Shown in pieces: positions 17,529-27,311 of a stretch of 54,465 nt of DNA. The translations under genes and the position numbers were made by a program. Source of the DNA: Desulfuromonadales bacterium (GTDB lineage Bacteria > Desulfobacterota > Desulfuromonadia > Desulfuromonadales > Geopsychrobacteraceae); contig JAHYIY010000018.1 in NCBI GenBank assembly GCA_019429255.1, positions 1 through 54,465 on the forward strand, given 5' to 3'. How positions within the stretch are numbered: position 1 is the stretch's first letter; every line of letters begins with the position of its first letter. The notes under the pieces were generated by a model. It did no database searches. It worked only from the letters and a program-made list of their open reading frames with translations, and was not told the DNA's origin.

Positions 17529-18269
17529 TTAATCTCGTTTGCTATCCTCGTCATCCCTCGCCCTGCAAGGGTTTTGGGCACAGATATCGACTGGTCGAGC
17601 AGCGGCAATATGTGGATCCTGACGGAAAGGATCCACAGGAATATTCGTCCTGACATCTGTAGCGTGATTTAACGTTCTCTGCATTAGATCAAACAGATAA
17701 CCAAAGCCCGGGTCATCGGCAAAGGGGTCGTTATCCCGAACGTAGCTGATCCATGCTGCAGACGTTACCAGCGGATCCTCATCAAACAAATCGGTCGGTT
17801 TGACGCATTCATTGCGTGCGGCACAAACTGCCTGCTCAAGCAAGGCATAGCTGTAGAGCAAACTAGAAATCAATTCCTTTGGTTCGGGCATGCCACCACG
17901 GTACAAACGTGCCAACTGCTCCAGCCATTCTGCCGCCAGGCTGAAGTTCCTGCTTTCAAGCTGCTGTAATCGTGATGGCAACTCCCCACTCCTCGACAAC
18001 GAGCAACTTACCTTGTCAGCAATCCTCTGTACACTGTTGAGATATTCAGTCGCAGCCCGTAACGACAACTCCTGAAATCGATCAATCAGCGCGGCAGTTG
18101 ATTCCTGCTCTGTGCCGGGCAATCGATCAGCATACTGACGCAATGCTTCTGCACAGCTACTTAAACGTTGCAACATATCCCGTTGCCTATCGGCCTCATT
18201 CATAAAATCCTCGTAACGCAGCAAAAGAGTCACAGAAGCGCACCAACAAATTAACAGTGCTAAAAGCAT
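17529..18269 (-). CDS. Unknown protein with N-terminal membrane anchor
   Basis: 246 residues. Residues 1-17 (MLLALLICWCASVTLLL) are an uncleaved anchor or signal peptide. The rest is helical with coiled-coil character (ADRQRDMLQRLSSCAEALRQY) and four spaced cysteines, ending in a charged tail. No family recognised. Last gene of a minus-strand block with a TonB-like protein, an LVIVD propeller protein and a hybrid kinase, 98 bases after the TonB-like gene. A periplasmic role is likely from the anchor alone. Confidence 0.7.
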   Translation of the reverse strand: MLLALLICWCASVTLLLRYEDFMNEADRQRDMLQRLSSCAEALRQYADRLPGTEQESTAALIDRFQELSLRAATEYLNSVQRIADKVSCSLSRSGELPSRLQQLESRNFSLAAEWLEQLARLYRGGMPEPKELISSLLYSYALLEQAVCAARNECVKPTDLFDEDPLVTSAAWISYVRDNDPFADDPGFGYLFDLMQRTLNHATDVRTNIPVDPFRQDPHIAAARPVDICAQNPCRARDDEDSKRD

Positions 18270-18367
18270 ACCCTTGTCAGCTCAAGGGCGACAACAGGGA
18301 TAATTTAACTCGTTAACGACAAGAAAAACCGCATTGCGTACGTCCAGAGCTTCCGGATCAAGGCTAA

Positions 18368-19222
18368 TTAACGCGTTCGTGCCTGTGAATTCAGGATAAA
18401 GTGGACAGGTACTACAACCCAACTCTCAACCACCTTGCCGTAGCGTTTTGCAGGGATAAACCGCCAACGGATGATGGCCCTGCGCGCAGCATCATCAAGG
18501 CTTTTATAGCCACTTGAATTTTTGAGTGTTATTTCAGCAACTTCACCGGTGGCAAGGACTCTGACATTGAACTCTACAGTCCCCTCCCAACCGCGGCGCC
18601 GGGCAATGCCCGGGTAGGATGGCGCAGGATGATGTCCATAGCGGGGTAGAGCTGACACTTGCAAAGCTACAGATTCGCCGGCCGTCTTTCCCGCCGCGCC
18701 GGCCGCCGGTTCTGCTGACGACCCCTCCGGGCGCGCTTGTGAAACCTGTGATAGTGACGCGGCCTCAGTTGCTACATGATGAATCGGCTGATGCAATGAC
18801 AATGACATTTCTTCCGGCGAACGATGATCAATCGCCTCACGCAGCAACTGTGGCTGGTGATCTTCCGGCGGCAGGGATTTTTCGGCAGCAACGGGCCGCT
18901 GAATATCCGGCCTGGAGTTGCTATCGTCAACCTCGACCGCCAACCCCTGCACAGTCGGCTTATCGACCTGTTCTTGAGTGTCGCTTACTTCTTTTCTGTC
19001 GAGCGAATCAAGAGCAGAATGCGCGCTGGAATCAGTAGCAAAAGACTCCTGCGCGGCGGAAGCTGCCATGGCAGCATCGTCAGCAAACGAATCCACCTGC
19101 CGCTCCACCAGGGCAACACCGATACGGAATTCGTCGATTTGCTCGCTGCTGTTATCCAGGCTCAATGCCAACAGCACAAGATGCAGGACTGCCGCAGATA
19201 TGACAAACCCTAGAATACGCAT
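18368..19222 (-). CDS. TonB-family energy-transducing protein
   Basis: 284 residues. The N-terminal hydrophobic segment (LGFVISAAVLHLVLLALSL) is the inner-membrane anchor that would contact ExbB/ExbD. A long low-complexity region (about 30-195) rich in Ser, Ala, Gln and Pro spans the periplasm. The C-terminal TonB domain (about 200-284) has the typical YPGIARRRGWEGTVEFNVRV, GYKSLDDAARRAIIRWRFIPA and VPVHFIL. The canonical Pro-Lys/Pro-Glu spacer is replaced by a Ser/Ala/Gln-rich one. No ExbB/ExbD or receptor gene is adjacent, so its outer-membrane partner is unknown. Confidence 0.88.
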   Translation of the reverse strand: MRILGFVISAAVLHLVLLALSLDNSSEQIDEFRIGVALVERQVDSFADDAAMAASAAQESFATDSSAHSALDSLDRKEVSDTQEQVDKPTVQGLAVEVDDSNSRPDIQRPVAAEKSLPPEDHQPQLLREAIDHRSPEEMSLSLHQPIHHVATEAASLSQVSQARPEGSSAEPAAGAAGKTAGESVALQVSALPRYGHHPAPSYPGIARRRGWEGTVEFNVRVLATGEVAEITLKNSSGYKSLDDAARRAIIRWRFIPAKRYGKVVESWVVVPVHFILNSQARTR

Positions 19223-19274
19223 GGAACTTTATTGATATAACCTCGTCACGCCAACATCCGTTGTGCTTTTCATG

Positions 19275-21419
19275 TCATTCCGGTTGCTGATAAAACTCAA
19301 AAACCCCGTTATGGGTAACCGTACCATGGTGATTGCTGACCAGCAGATTATAGCGCCCCGGATAAAACGGTGCCGGCATGGTAACGTTTAAGCGGTTGCG
19401 CGACCGCAATCTAACGTTTTGGGCAAAGATAGGCAGCGGTATCGCCGATATGCCACTCGCATCCTGAAAAAAATACAGCAGACCATCATCGACAAGCAAA
19501 AACTTCGACAATCTGCTCAGCGGTATCGTACCAATCAACAGCGGTTGTGCCGGTCGCGTCACATCAACAAGATGAACTCCATTGCGTAGAGTAACAAGAT
19601 AGACCAGATTTTGATGGAAACGCACTCCCTTAGCATATCCGGGCGGGGCAATGGTGCCGACCAGTTGGAGATTTGTTGGGTCACTGACATCGACGATTAA
19701 CAATCCCGAGCGCCCGTTGGCGATATAGGCCAAGCCATCCTGCACATGGATATCGACCTGCTGGTCAAACTGTTGTGCCGGGAAAGGTGGACGGAATCGG
19801 TTGACCTTTTCGAGTTTGCCACTATCGTGGACGCGATAGATCAATAGACCCTGATCATAGGTCACACCCATCAGATAGTCATTCACTGCAACCATACTAA
19901 CAATCTGTGGTGCTTCCACCTGATCAACAACATGCGCTGCGCCGATGTCGGCAACAGCAGTCACCTGCAAACCATTTCGAAGGGAGTAACTGATCAGATA
20001 ATCATTGATGACCAGTAGGCGATTTGCCTCATTGTCAGGCCACTCAGCGAGCAGTTGTGGACTGGTGCGAATGGTCATATCAAAAACCCTGACGCCTGAG
20101 TTCATCTGTCTTACAAAAAGAAGGTTCTGATAACGGGCAAGAGAGGAACTCGGTGCTGGTGCATCGGCAAAAGGAGTAGCAATACCTTTTTGCTGATCAA
20201 CAATTGCGACACCGCCAACACCAGCACGGTTTAAGCTAAGATAAAAAAATCCATCGACAACGATTCCATCGGTTACCCCCAGCAAGGAACCAATCCATTT
20301 TACTACCTGTCGCGATCGCAACTGCCGGCGATCAATTGTCAACAATCCTTCCAGGGATCCGGCACAATATAGATAGTCGCCGTTTTCTGCCAGAGTTTGC
20401 AGCCCCTCGGCAAATGACTTCTGTTCTGACATTGTCAGATCGCGCGTATCAAAAATGCGCACGCCGACACTCCGATCGATCAGATAGAGATGATTTTCCC
20501 CTCCGATCAGGCGCATGATGGAACCGAATTGATCCCAAACCTTAAGTAATTCCAGCTGACCCAGCCGAGCCGCATGCCCTAGTTCAAAAGCCCAGAGACT
20601 GTCTGTCAACGCAACGTAGAGCACCGTATTTTTCACCAGAACCGCACGCACAACAGATTCAAAACGCAACTGGTCAATCAGGGACAATGCGGTGGGATCA
20701 CTGCAATCATAAAGGTAAAGTATGCCGCTGCGATCATGGAGAAAGAGTTGATTACCACTGAAGGCCATCCCTCTGACAGTAGTTGCATGATGTAGCTGAC
20801 CCACCTGCCGAAACCGGGCGCTATCACTCGCATCATAAACCAGCAAAGACTGTGAGAGATTATTCACATACAGATAACCCGCGTGAAAATAACTGCTAAT
20901 TACAGTATCACCGGTCCAGACTTCAGCCTCAACCCTGAGTCCGTTTTCCTGCAGAGCCATGACAACCAGCCCCAGGCGACCGCAGGATACAAAAACCTTG
21001 CCGCCACCATAGTGCAGATCAACAACCGAACGTCCGGGTAGATAGGTTTCGAGTATACGGGGTGAGTCGGGGACAGAAAGACTGATTAATTTCAAACCAT
21101 CGTTGCTGCCAAGAAGCAGAAAATCGCCGACTATCAGGCTGGAGTTGTAATAACCATCCAACGGGTAGCGATTGACGATCGAATCCTGGTTACTGACATC
21201 CAAGACCAGGCTCACCCTGGTATCGCGATCAAAACCACTGCCGTCAAGCTGAAACTTTACGTCTGAACCGAGCGGTAAGCGCTGGATGAGCGGAGCATGA
21301 ACCACCAGGTTCCCTGTCGTGCCAAGATATTTTTGAAATATTCCACCAAACCAGAGCAGCAGAACAACACCCAGGACAATGCAGGACAATAGTGCAATTA
21401 AAGGCAACGAGCGCTTCAT
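19275..21419 (-). CDS. LVIVD-repeat beta-propeller protein, membrane anchored
   Basis: 714 residues. Residues 5-26 form an uncleaved signal anchor, so the bulk is exported. The chain is a series of repeats of the LVIVD type, for example GLLIVDVSDPTNLQLVGTIA and GVHLVDVTRPAQPLLIGTIP, with more divergent copies from about residue 85 (GLKLISLSVPDSPRIL). At least seven blade-like units of 40-45 residues are visible, and a beta-rich C-terminal segment (RSRNRLNVTMPAPFYPGRYN) follows. Function is unknown beyond ligand or protein binding by propellers. Its start overlaps the stop of the hybrid kinase by four bases (ATGA), so it is probably co-translated and may serve as its sensory partner. Confidence 0.85.
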   Translation of the reverse strand: MKRSLPLIALLSCIVLGVVLLLWFGGIFQKYLGTTGNLVVHAPLIQRLPLGSDVKFQLDGSGFDRDTRVSLVLDVSNQDSIVNRYPLDGYYNSSLIVGDFLLLGSNDGLKLISLSVPDSPRILETYLPGRSVVDLHYGGGKVFVSCGRLGLVVMALQENGLRVEAEVWTGDTVISSYFHAGYLYVNNLSQSLLVYDASDSARFRQVGQLHHATTVRGMAFSGNQLFLHDRSGILYLYDCSDPTALSLIDQLRFESVVRAVLVKNTVLYVALTDSLWAFELGHAARLGQLELLKVWDQFGSIMRLIGGENHLYLIDRSVGVRIFDTRDLTMSEQKSFAEGLQTLAENGDYLYCAGSLEGLLTIDRRQLRSRQVVKWIGSLLGVTDGIVVDGFFYLSLNRAGVGGVAIVDQQKGIATPFADAPAPSSSLARYQNLLFVRQMNSGVRVFDMTIRTSPQLLAEWPDNEANRLLVINDYLISYSLRNGLQVTAVADIGAAHVVDQVEAPQIVSMVAVNDYLMGVTYDQGLLIYRVHDSGKLEKVNRFRPPFPAQQFDQQVDIHVQDGLAYIANGRSGLLIVDVSDPTNLQLVGTIAPPGYAKGVRFHQNLVYLVTLRNGVHLVDVTRPAQPLLIGTIPLSRLSKFLLVDDGLLYFFQDASGISAIPLPIFAQNVRLRSRNRLNVTMPAPFYPGRYNLLVSNHHGTVTHNGVFEFYQQPE

Positions 21420-23821
21420 CTGGTTACCTCCTCGACGGCCATGGAGGGATCACTGTCGGCTTTTGTCAGTAATGGATCGAGAATCTGATGCAACGCAAGC
21501 TTAGAGACCGGCTTATCAAGGTAACCGATAACTGGCAAGGTCAGCAGATCTGCAGGTTTATGCTCACCGATTAGACAGCAGGGTGGCAGCTCTTCTTTTA
21601 ACTTCAGCAGCTGGTCAAGGTTCTTAGCTGTAAGCTCAGAAGTATCAAGAATCATCAGAACAACATCATTATGACGACACATGGCCATAGCATCATGGAT
21701 ATCATCTACGCAATCCGGCACAATCTGCCACGCTGCCAAAGTCAGCCGCAGTAACTGCCGCTCAGCGGCATGACGGCCAAGATAAATCACTCGATGAGTA
21801 CTAAAATTGCCATGGACATCGATGTCGGCAACAGGTTGCAGGGGCACAGCCGGCCCAGACACTTCACATGGTTGAACAGGGATGCGCGCAAGCAATTCAA
21901 ACAAGTTGCGCCAGGTAAAGGGCTGATGGAGTAGCACCACATGATCAACCACCGGCATCTTAACCGTCGAATCACGGCAGACCAGCACAAGCTGCCTGGT
22001 TAGTTCCGTCAACTGAGCACAAAAGTCTTGTTCGTCACGTTGAATGTACCAGTCGTGGTCCAACAACAGGAGATGACAAACAGATCCCACGCGTTGTAGA
22101 TCCAGCAACAACTGGTGACATTCTACTGCAGAGGGGGCATGGACTACGTCAGCACCTAACTCGGTCAGTTGCCTTTCGAGCACAGACGCTGAGGGTGATG
22201 CAGCAACGGCAACAATGACCTGAGTACCAGACAAGTCAGTCACGGCGGCAGAGTGATGATGCTCAAGCAACAATAGGGACAATTCAACGGTGAAACAGCT
22301 ACCAGCAGCAGGACAACTTGCAACACTGACCCGGCCATCCATCAAATCGACAAGCTGTTTGACAATCGACAATCCCAGACCGCTGCCGCTGCTGATTTCT
22401 GAAGACAGATCATTGTGTTGATAAAAACTATCAAAGATACGCTGGCTGGTTGTCGCGTCCATACCAATACCGGTATCTTCAACCGCAATGATAAATCGCC
22501 CTTTCCCCTGATGTTCCGGAATCAATTGCAACCGCGCAGTAATCGACCCTGCTGGGGTAAACTTGATTGCGTTGCCAATCAGATTCATTACAATCTGCCA
22601 GATTCTCGCCCGATCCCCGCGCGCCGCAACAAGTGCCCCCCGGGGGATGTCAGCAAGAAGTTCCACCCCTTTGGCCTGAGCCTGGGGCGCCAGCAACTCA
22701 ACCACCTCCTCGACAATTCGGGCCGGTTCAATTTCATCAATATCCAGTTCCAGCACGCCCGCCTCAATACGCGCAATGTCAAGGACATCGCTGATCAATG
22801 CGAGCAGATCGTTGCCCGATTTATCGACGGTATTTACCAATATGCGCTGCTGCTCCGACAGCGGGGTGCGCTGCAGCAGGCCATTCATCCCCAGCACACC
22901 AATCAATGGCGTTCGCAACTCATGGGTCATTCGTGACAAAAACTGCGATTTAGCCTCATTTGCCGCTTCAGCCTGGCGGCGCGCCTTTTTCAGCTCAAAC
23001 ACAGCAGCACGTAATTCCGTCGTGCGCTGATCAACCGTTAACTCCAAATGGTCCTGATAACGGGCCTGTTGGCGTTGGTAATTCTCCACCTGATCCAGTA
23101 TATGATTCAAACCGTCAACCAGTTGAGCAATTTCATCGTTGCTCATTTTTGTCGCCCGGACCGAATAATCCTGTTGAACTGATATTTTCTCCATTACCCC
23201 GGCAAGATTCAGCAAAGGCTCAGAAATCGGCTTTTGCAGACGACCGGCAAAAATCCATGAAAAAACAAACAACAACATCAGCGCCAGGGTCGTGCCGAAG
23301 GCAACACCACTTAACCGTCCATAAAGGGCGTCAAGGTCACTGAGCACATAAAGTGTGCCAACCCGTTTTCCTTCATAGAATATCGGGGTAAAAATACCGA
23401 GATGAGAAAAGCACGAATTGATTCGTTCTTCTGTTGCCGTTGTCCAGTAAGCTTTGTTATCAGCGGCGAAGTCGATTTCGAGAAACTTCCAGGCAAACGC
23501 AGAATTCTTCTGCGCTAAATATTCAGCAACCGGGTCGCCCTGACCATTGAACAGATACGCCGCATGAATATGTTTCTGGCTTGCCAAGGCGGCAAGAAAC
23601 TTTTCTGTCTCTTGATATTGACTGAGGACCAGAGACTGACGGCTGCTATTACCAACGGCAGCAGTAAGTACCCGGAGTTCCTGAGCCAAGGCGGCTCTGG
23701 TGGCAAAGATCTCGGCGATCAGCACGACAAGGCTGACAATGACTAATAAAACCACACTGACCAGCATCAACAGCAGCGTCAGCTTGTTTTTAACAGATTG
23801 TCGTGACTGGATTTTAGCCAT
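21416..23821 (-). CDS. Hybrid sensor histidine kinase with two degenerate receiver domains
   Basis: 801 residues in the inner membrane. Two transmembrane helices (about 14-36 and 172-193) enclose a periplasmic sensor of about 135 residues resembling CHASE8. HAMP (195-250), a coiled coil, HisKA with phospho-acceptor H300 in MTHELRTP, and HATPase with N413/N417 (NLIGNAIK), EDTGIGM and GSGLGLS follow. Two receiver-like modules come next. The first (about 535-650) lacks the N-terminal acidic pair and has Gln where Lys is expected (HQP). The second (about 685-795) keeps LMILD and LDKPV but also lacks the acidic pair. Overall order recalls BarA-type kinases. ATGA overlap with the LVIVD gene; the 408-base divergent gap upstream holds its promoter. 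Confidence 0.92.
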   Translation of the reverse strand: MAKIQSRQSVKNKLTLLLMLVSVVLLVIVSLVVLIAEIFATRAALAQELRVLTAAVGNSSRQSLVLSQYQETEKFLAALASQKHIHAAYLFNGQGDPVAEYLAQKNSAFAWKFLEIDFAADNKAYWTTATEERINSCFSHLGIFTPIFYEGKRVGTLYVLSDLDALYGRLSGVAFGTTLALMLLFVFSWIFAGRLQKPISEPLLNLAGVMEKISVQQDYSVRATKMSNDEIAQLVDGLNHILDQVENYQRQQARYQDHLELTVDQRTTELRAAVFELKKARRQAEAANEAKSQFLSRMTHELRTPLIGVLGMNGLLQRTPLSEQQRILVNTVDKSGNDLLALISDVLDIARIEAGVLELDIDEIEPARIVEEVVELLAPQAQAKGVELLADIPRGALVAARGDRARIWQIVMNLIGNAIKFTPAGSITARLQLIPEHQGKGRFIIAVEDTGIGMDATTSQRIFDSFYQHNDLSSEISSGSGLGLSIVKQLVDLMDGRVSVASCPAAGSCFTVELSLLLLEHHHSAAVTDLSGTQVIVAVAASPSASVLERQLTELGADVVHAPSAVECHQLLLDLQRVGSVCHLLLLDHDWYIQRDEQDFCAQLTELTRQLVLVCRDSTVKMPVVDHVVLLHQPFTWRNLFELLARIPVQPCEVSGPAVPLQPVADIDVHGNFSTHRVIYLGRHAAERQLLRLTLAAWQIVPDCVDDIHDAMAMCRHNDVVLMILDTSELTAKNLDQLLKLKEELPPCCLIGEHKPADLLTLPVIGYLDKPVSKLALHQILDPLLTKADSDPSMAVEEVTR

Positions 23822-24010
23822 GAATGAGAAGTCCGGATATACTAATACTCAAGGTGTCACGACACCCTATCAATTCACGGCAAAAAAATGAAGTTATTAA
23901 CAATGATGCTTTGGCAAAAAGCATCAGGTTGGGTGGCTAAGCGCAAAGCGCCACATGCAAGGCGTGCCAAGGTTGAACCATGAGACCTGCTTACATCAAA
24001 GCAGTGAGAT

Positions 24011-24068
24011 GATGGCGACTGTTTTTTAGACTGGCGCAGCAGTTGATGAGTTTTTTTGCGCCGCCATC
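24011..24068. promoter_or_regulatory. Nested inverted repeats in the kinase/DUF6178 divergent gap
   Basis: Outer GATGGCG (24011-24017) with CGCCATC (24062-24068) and inner GGCGCA (24033-24038) with TGCGCC (24057-24062), separated by T-rich loops. A further short stem, GATGCTT/AAGCATC, lies near 23909-23929. The gap 23822-24229 has no gene. The nested stems lie about 160 bases ahead of the DUF6178 start and could form a leader RNA structure or a protein-binding site. No known riboswitch consensus was matched. Confidence 0.35.
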
Positions 24069-24229
24069 AACAATGGCAAGGCGTCTGTTGCGCATTTCAG
24101 CTTTCAGCCACAAGCTGATTGCGCTATTGCCGCCACTGTTTTAGAGTGTCCCTCAAGCCCACTTAAGACCTAACACAACATAAAAACGAGCACACTGTAT
24201 CCAACCTGCTGACCGGAGTTTTCTTTCCC

Positions 24230-25522
24230 ATGAGCAAAAAAAACCACATTGCGAACAAATCTGCTGCAGTGCCGGTGGCTTTCCATCAGATGCCCCTTAA
24301 AGAACAGTTACTGCAGATCCATCAAGCACAAGGCAAAGAAAAATACCATCTGATCATTAACAGCAGTAAGCCGGAAATTGTTGTTCCGCGGCTACATCCC
24401 CAGGAACTCTATCTGACCGTTAATGAAATCGGTGCGCAAGATTCATTGGAATTGATTTCCCTTGCCACCCCGGCCCAGATTACCTTGATCCTCGACCTGG
24501 ATTGTTGGGATCTGGATACCCTGAACCCGGAAGCAGCACTAAACTGGCTGGAGTTCCTGTCCAACTGCGATGAAGAAAAAATCCGCCAGTTAGCACGTGA
24601 GACTGAACCGGAAATTCTCGCCCTGATGCTCGGCAAACATCTGACCATTATCCGCGGCCTTGAAGCCTACGATGATGACGATGCTGAAAACGCCAAGCGC
24701 ATGGAAGCCATTTACGACATTGAATACAAATCAGACGACGCAGCAAAGATCCTCGGGTCCCTGTTCAACATCTGGCAGGAACGCGAACAGAATCATTATC
24801 TGCAGATTATGGAAATTATTCGCAGCGAAAGCATGTCAATTCTCGAGGAAGAGGTTTACCAAAGACGCAGCGACCGTCTGCTCGACCTGGGCATTGTTCC
24901 GACCATGGACGCCAGAGTGATCTATACCAGGACGAATCCGCAAACATTTGTCGTTGGCGATAAACAGGACTTTCGTCTCGAGGCAGACAACCTGCCTAAT
25001 CCGCTGGCACTGCTTAAAAGCGCGACCCCGCATCATTTTCTGGCCGCGGTTCTTGAAGAGGGTATCCCCCATGAACTGGCCTGCGAAATGTTGCACCTGG
25101 TGAACCGCAAATTCAGCGCCGATCAGATCGATCTGTCGTCAACGACAGAAGTGCGTGAGGCAATGCAACAAACCTACGATATCCTCAATCTGGCGTTGGA
25201 GTATCTCGCCGGCAAGGATCTCAACCAGGCTACAGAAATTTTTCATACCACCTGGCTGCAGCGCCTGTTCCAATTGGGCCACAGTCTGATATCTCGTGAA
25301 CAGGAACGTGCTGCTGCAATAAAAAAATACTCACATGTCGGATTAATGGATGAATCTGCAACCCTGTTCATCGACCTGTTGACCCAGCAACCTCCTCGTC
25401 ATTATTGCGAAGGCTGCGATGCCTGCCCCAGTGAAATCCGTGCTATCAACACAATAGAGCAGATTCACCATATTGATGAGCGCTTGACTCAACTGGAAAG
25501 GATCCTTGATCGGCTTAACTAA
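24230..25522 (+). CDS. DUF6178 family protein
   Basis: 430-residue soluble protein. It matches my recollection of DUF6178: an LPLKEQLLQIHQAQG-like start, the region RLHPQELYLTVNEIGAQDSL, then DLDCWDLDTLNPEAALNWLE, and the central YEIEYK/EEVYQRRSDRLLDLG part. Near the C-terminus CEGCDACP offers a possible metal site, followed by a coiled coil (EQIHHIDERLTQLERIL). The function of the family is not known; members are common in Geobacter-like deltaproteobacteria. It is transcribed alone, divergently from the hybrid kinase. Confidence 0.8.
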   Translation: MSKKNHIANKSAAVPVAFHQMPLKEQLLQIHQAQGKEKYHLIINSSKPEIVVPRLHPQELYLTVNEIGAQDSLELISLATPAQITLILDLDCWDLDTLNPEAALNWLEFLSNCDEEKIRQLARETEPEILALMLGKHLTIIRGLEAYDDDDAENAKRMEAIYDIEYKSDDAAKILGSLFNIWQEREQNHYLQIMEIIRSESMSILEEEVYQRRSDRLLDLGIVPTMDARVIYTRTNPQTFVVGDKQDFRLEADNLPNPLALLKSATPHHFLAAVLEEGIPHELACEMLHLVNRKFSADQIDLSSTTEVREAMQQTYDILNLALEYLAGKDLNQATEIFHTTWLQRLFQLGHSLISREQERAAAIKKYSHVGLMDESATLFIDLLTQQPPRHYCEGCDACPSEIRAINTIEQIHHIDERLTQLERILDRLN

Positions 25523-25762
25523 AGTCCAGCCTAAAAAGGACGGTTAGACGCGGTAAAGAACCTAATGAGGCCAAACCACCTGGCCGGTTGACGCTAAAAC
25601 TTCGTTCTTAATGAGAAATAATGCGTCTTCTGTTCAGCGCTTAACAGCTCTACTAACTCTCTGAATCTGCACAGATATCGGCTAAGGACCTGACCACTAC
25701 CCGAGGCTGAACGACGGTTATTAACCTTCCGCCCCCCCTTGCATTTACCAAACCACATGATA

Positions 25763-25982
25763 TTAATTTATTAGGTTATCCACTTCGCTCCAGCATAACA
25801 GTTAGAAGATCGCGACCGATGCGACTTGCTAATAATCTGGATCCTGCGACTTCGCGCAGGATGACACAGAAGGACGATGATGGAAAAAACGGGCGTCATT
25901 CTGCGCGAAGCGAGGCGTAGGCGCAGAATCCATATCCTGTTTTCTGATTTACTGGAGTCAAATAGCTAACCAGATTAATTTA
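25763..25982 (+). repeat. Family B repeat element, copy 1 (~220 bp)
   Basis: Aligns nearly end to end with the reverse complement of 51080-51287. Shared blocks are TTATCCACTTCG, CGACCGATGCGAC, GGATCCTGCGACTTCGCGCA, GTCATTCTGCGCGAAG and CTGTTTTCTGATTT. It contains two facing palindromes and short A/T-rich terminal inverted repeats (TTAATTTATTAGGTTA against TAACCAGATTAATTTA). No coding capacity. It fills the centre of the gap 25523-26021; 25523-25762 shows nothing else. Confidence 0.85.
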
Positions 25983-26021
25983 TTCAAGCAATTTCGCAAT
26001 TTTATCAAGGAGGAACGAATC

Positions 26022-27284
26022 ATGAATGGATGGATGAAATTTTTCACGGGGTGTGCACTCATCGCCCTTGTCAGTGCCTGCGCGCCGGTACCCCAACCAC
26101 CTTTACAACCGCTGACAGCACCAGCTGTTAACAGTGGGGGCAAGGCTGCCAAGATCGATAACTTCCAGATCATTATCGACTCATCGTTGAGCATGGAAGA
26201 GGGAGGAAAATATTTTATCACAGCCAGGGACATTGCCAGTCGTATTAACCAGGGGATTCCAGCCGACCTGACCTATAATTCAGGCTTGCGTACTTTTGGC
26301 CACAACAGTTATCAATCGAAAAACCCAACTAATTTAATCTATGGTATGACCCGCCACGATCGTCAGACTTTTCACGATCGCCTAGGAACAATCCAATACA
26401 TTGGCGGCACCAGCCCCCTCGCAGCAGCTCTTAACGCTGCCACGCAGGATTTAAAAACCGCAGGCGGTAAATCCGCGATTATTGTCATCAGTGACGGCCT
26501 AGACATGGATAACGCACCTGCTGCAGCTCAACAGGCAAAGGAGCAGCTTGGTGACAACTTGTGTATTTACACGATAGCCGTTGGCAATCAGCGCAATTCC
26601 ATGGGACATAAAGTACTTGAGAAAGTTGCCCAGGCCGGGCAGTGTGGCTTTGCGACAACAGCCGCCAACCTGGCTGACGCCGGTGCCATGGCACAGTTTG
26701 TTGCTACCGTTTTCCTGACTGAACCTGCCCCAAAACCAGCTCCAGCCCCGGTTGTGCTTGACAGCGATGGTGATGGTGTACCCGACCACCTTGACAAATG
26801 CCCCAACACCCCGCGTGGCGTTGCCGTTGATACCCAGGGCTGCCCGCTTGACAGCGATGGTGACGGTGTTGCGGACTACCTCGACAAGTGCCCTGGCACC
26901 CCGGCCGGTGTCCGGGTTGATACTGATGGATGTCCGACCGTCCTCTCTTTGCGCATCAATTTTGGTTTTGACAGCGCAAACGTTTCAACCGAGTTTGATA
27001 GTGAATTAGCCAAAGCTGCAGCCTGTATTAGCAATTACCCCGGCCACGAGGTTGCTCTCATCGGTCACACCGACAGTGCCGGTCCTGAAGCCTATAACCA
27101 GACCCTCTCCGAGCAGCGTGCGGTGGCAGTCAAGAATGCTCTGGTTGAGCGCTTCAATGTTCCGGCAGCAAAAATGGTCGCCCGTGGCATGGGCGAAGAA
27201 AAGCCGGTTGCCGACAATAAAACCGAAGAGGGGCGGGCATTGAACCGACGGGTTGATGTGGCCTGTGGTTACGCCGTCCAATAG
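26022..27284 (+). CDS. Outer-membrane lipoprotein with VWA, TSP3 and OmpA domains
   Basis: 420 residues, ATG at 26022 behind AAGGAGG. A signal peptide with lipobox LVSAC gives lipidation at C20. Residues 45-235 form a von Willebrand A domain with the metal-adhesion motif DSSLS and a later SDGLD. Two thrombospondin type 3 calcium repeats follow (DSDGDGVPDHLDKCPNTP and DSDGDGVADYLDKCPGTP). The C-terminal OmpA/MotB domain (about 305-420) carries the peptidoglycan-binding LIGHTDSAGPEAYNQTLSEQR. It probably links the outer membrane to peptidoglycan while presenting a VWA adhesin-like domain. Transcribed alone and followed by a very strong terminator. Confidence 0.93.
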   Translation: MNGWMKFFTGCALIALVSACAPVPQPPLQPLTAPAVNSGGKAAKIDNFQIIIDSSLSMEEGGKYFITARDIASRINQGIPADLTYNSGLRTFGHNSYQSKNPTNLIYGMTRHDRQTFHDRLGTIQYIGGTSPLAAALNAATQDLKTAGGKSAIIVISDGLDMDNAPAAAQQAKEQLGDNLCIYTIAVGNQRNSMGHKVLEKVAQAGQCGFATTAANLADAGAMAQFVATVFLTEPAPKPAPAPVVLDSDGDGVPDHLDKCPNTPRGVAVDTQGCPLDSDGDGVADYLDKCPGTPAGVRVDTDGCPTVLSLRINFGFDSANVSTEFDSELAKAAACISNYPGHEVALIGHTDSAGPEAYNQTLSEQRAVAVKNALVERFNVPAAKMVARGMGEEKPVADNKTEEGRALNRRVDVACGYAVQ

Positions 27285-27311
27285 TCTTCAGCAAAGGATT
27301 TAACCACCAAA

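Noticed and set aside
23900-24000. Possible GEMM (c-di-GMP) riboswitch upstream of DUF6178
   Set aside because: GGTTGAACCATGAGACCTGC-like segments looked suggestive, but the conserved GEMM core and tetraloop receptor are not present.
26757-26935. DNA-level direct repeats in the OmpA-domain gene
   Set aside because: They are the two thrombospondin type 3 protein repeats, not a mobile or regulatory element.
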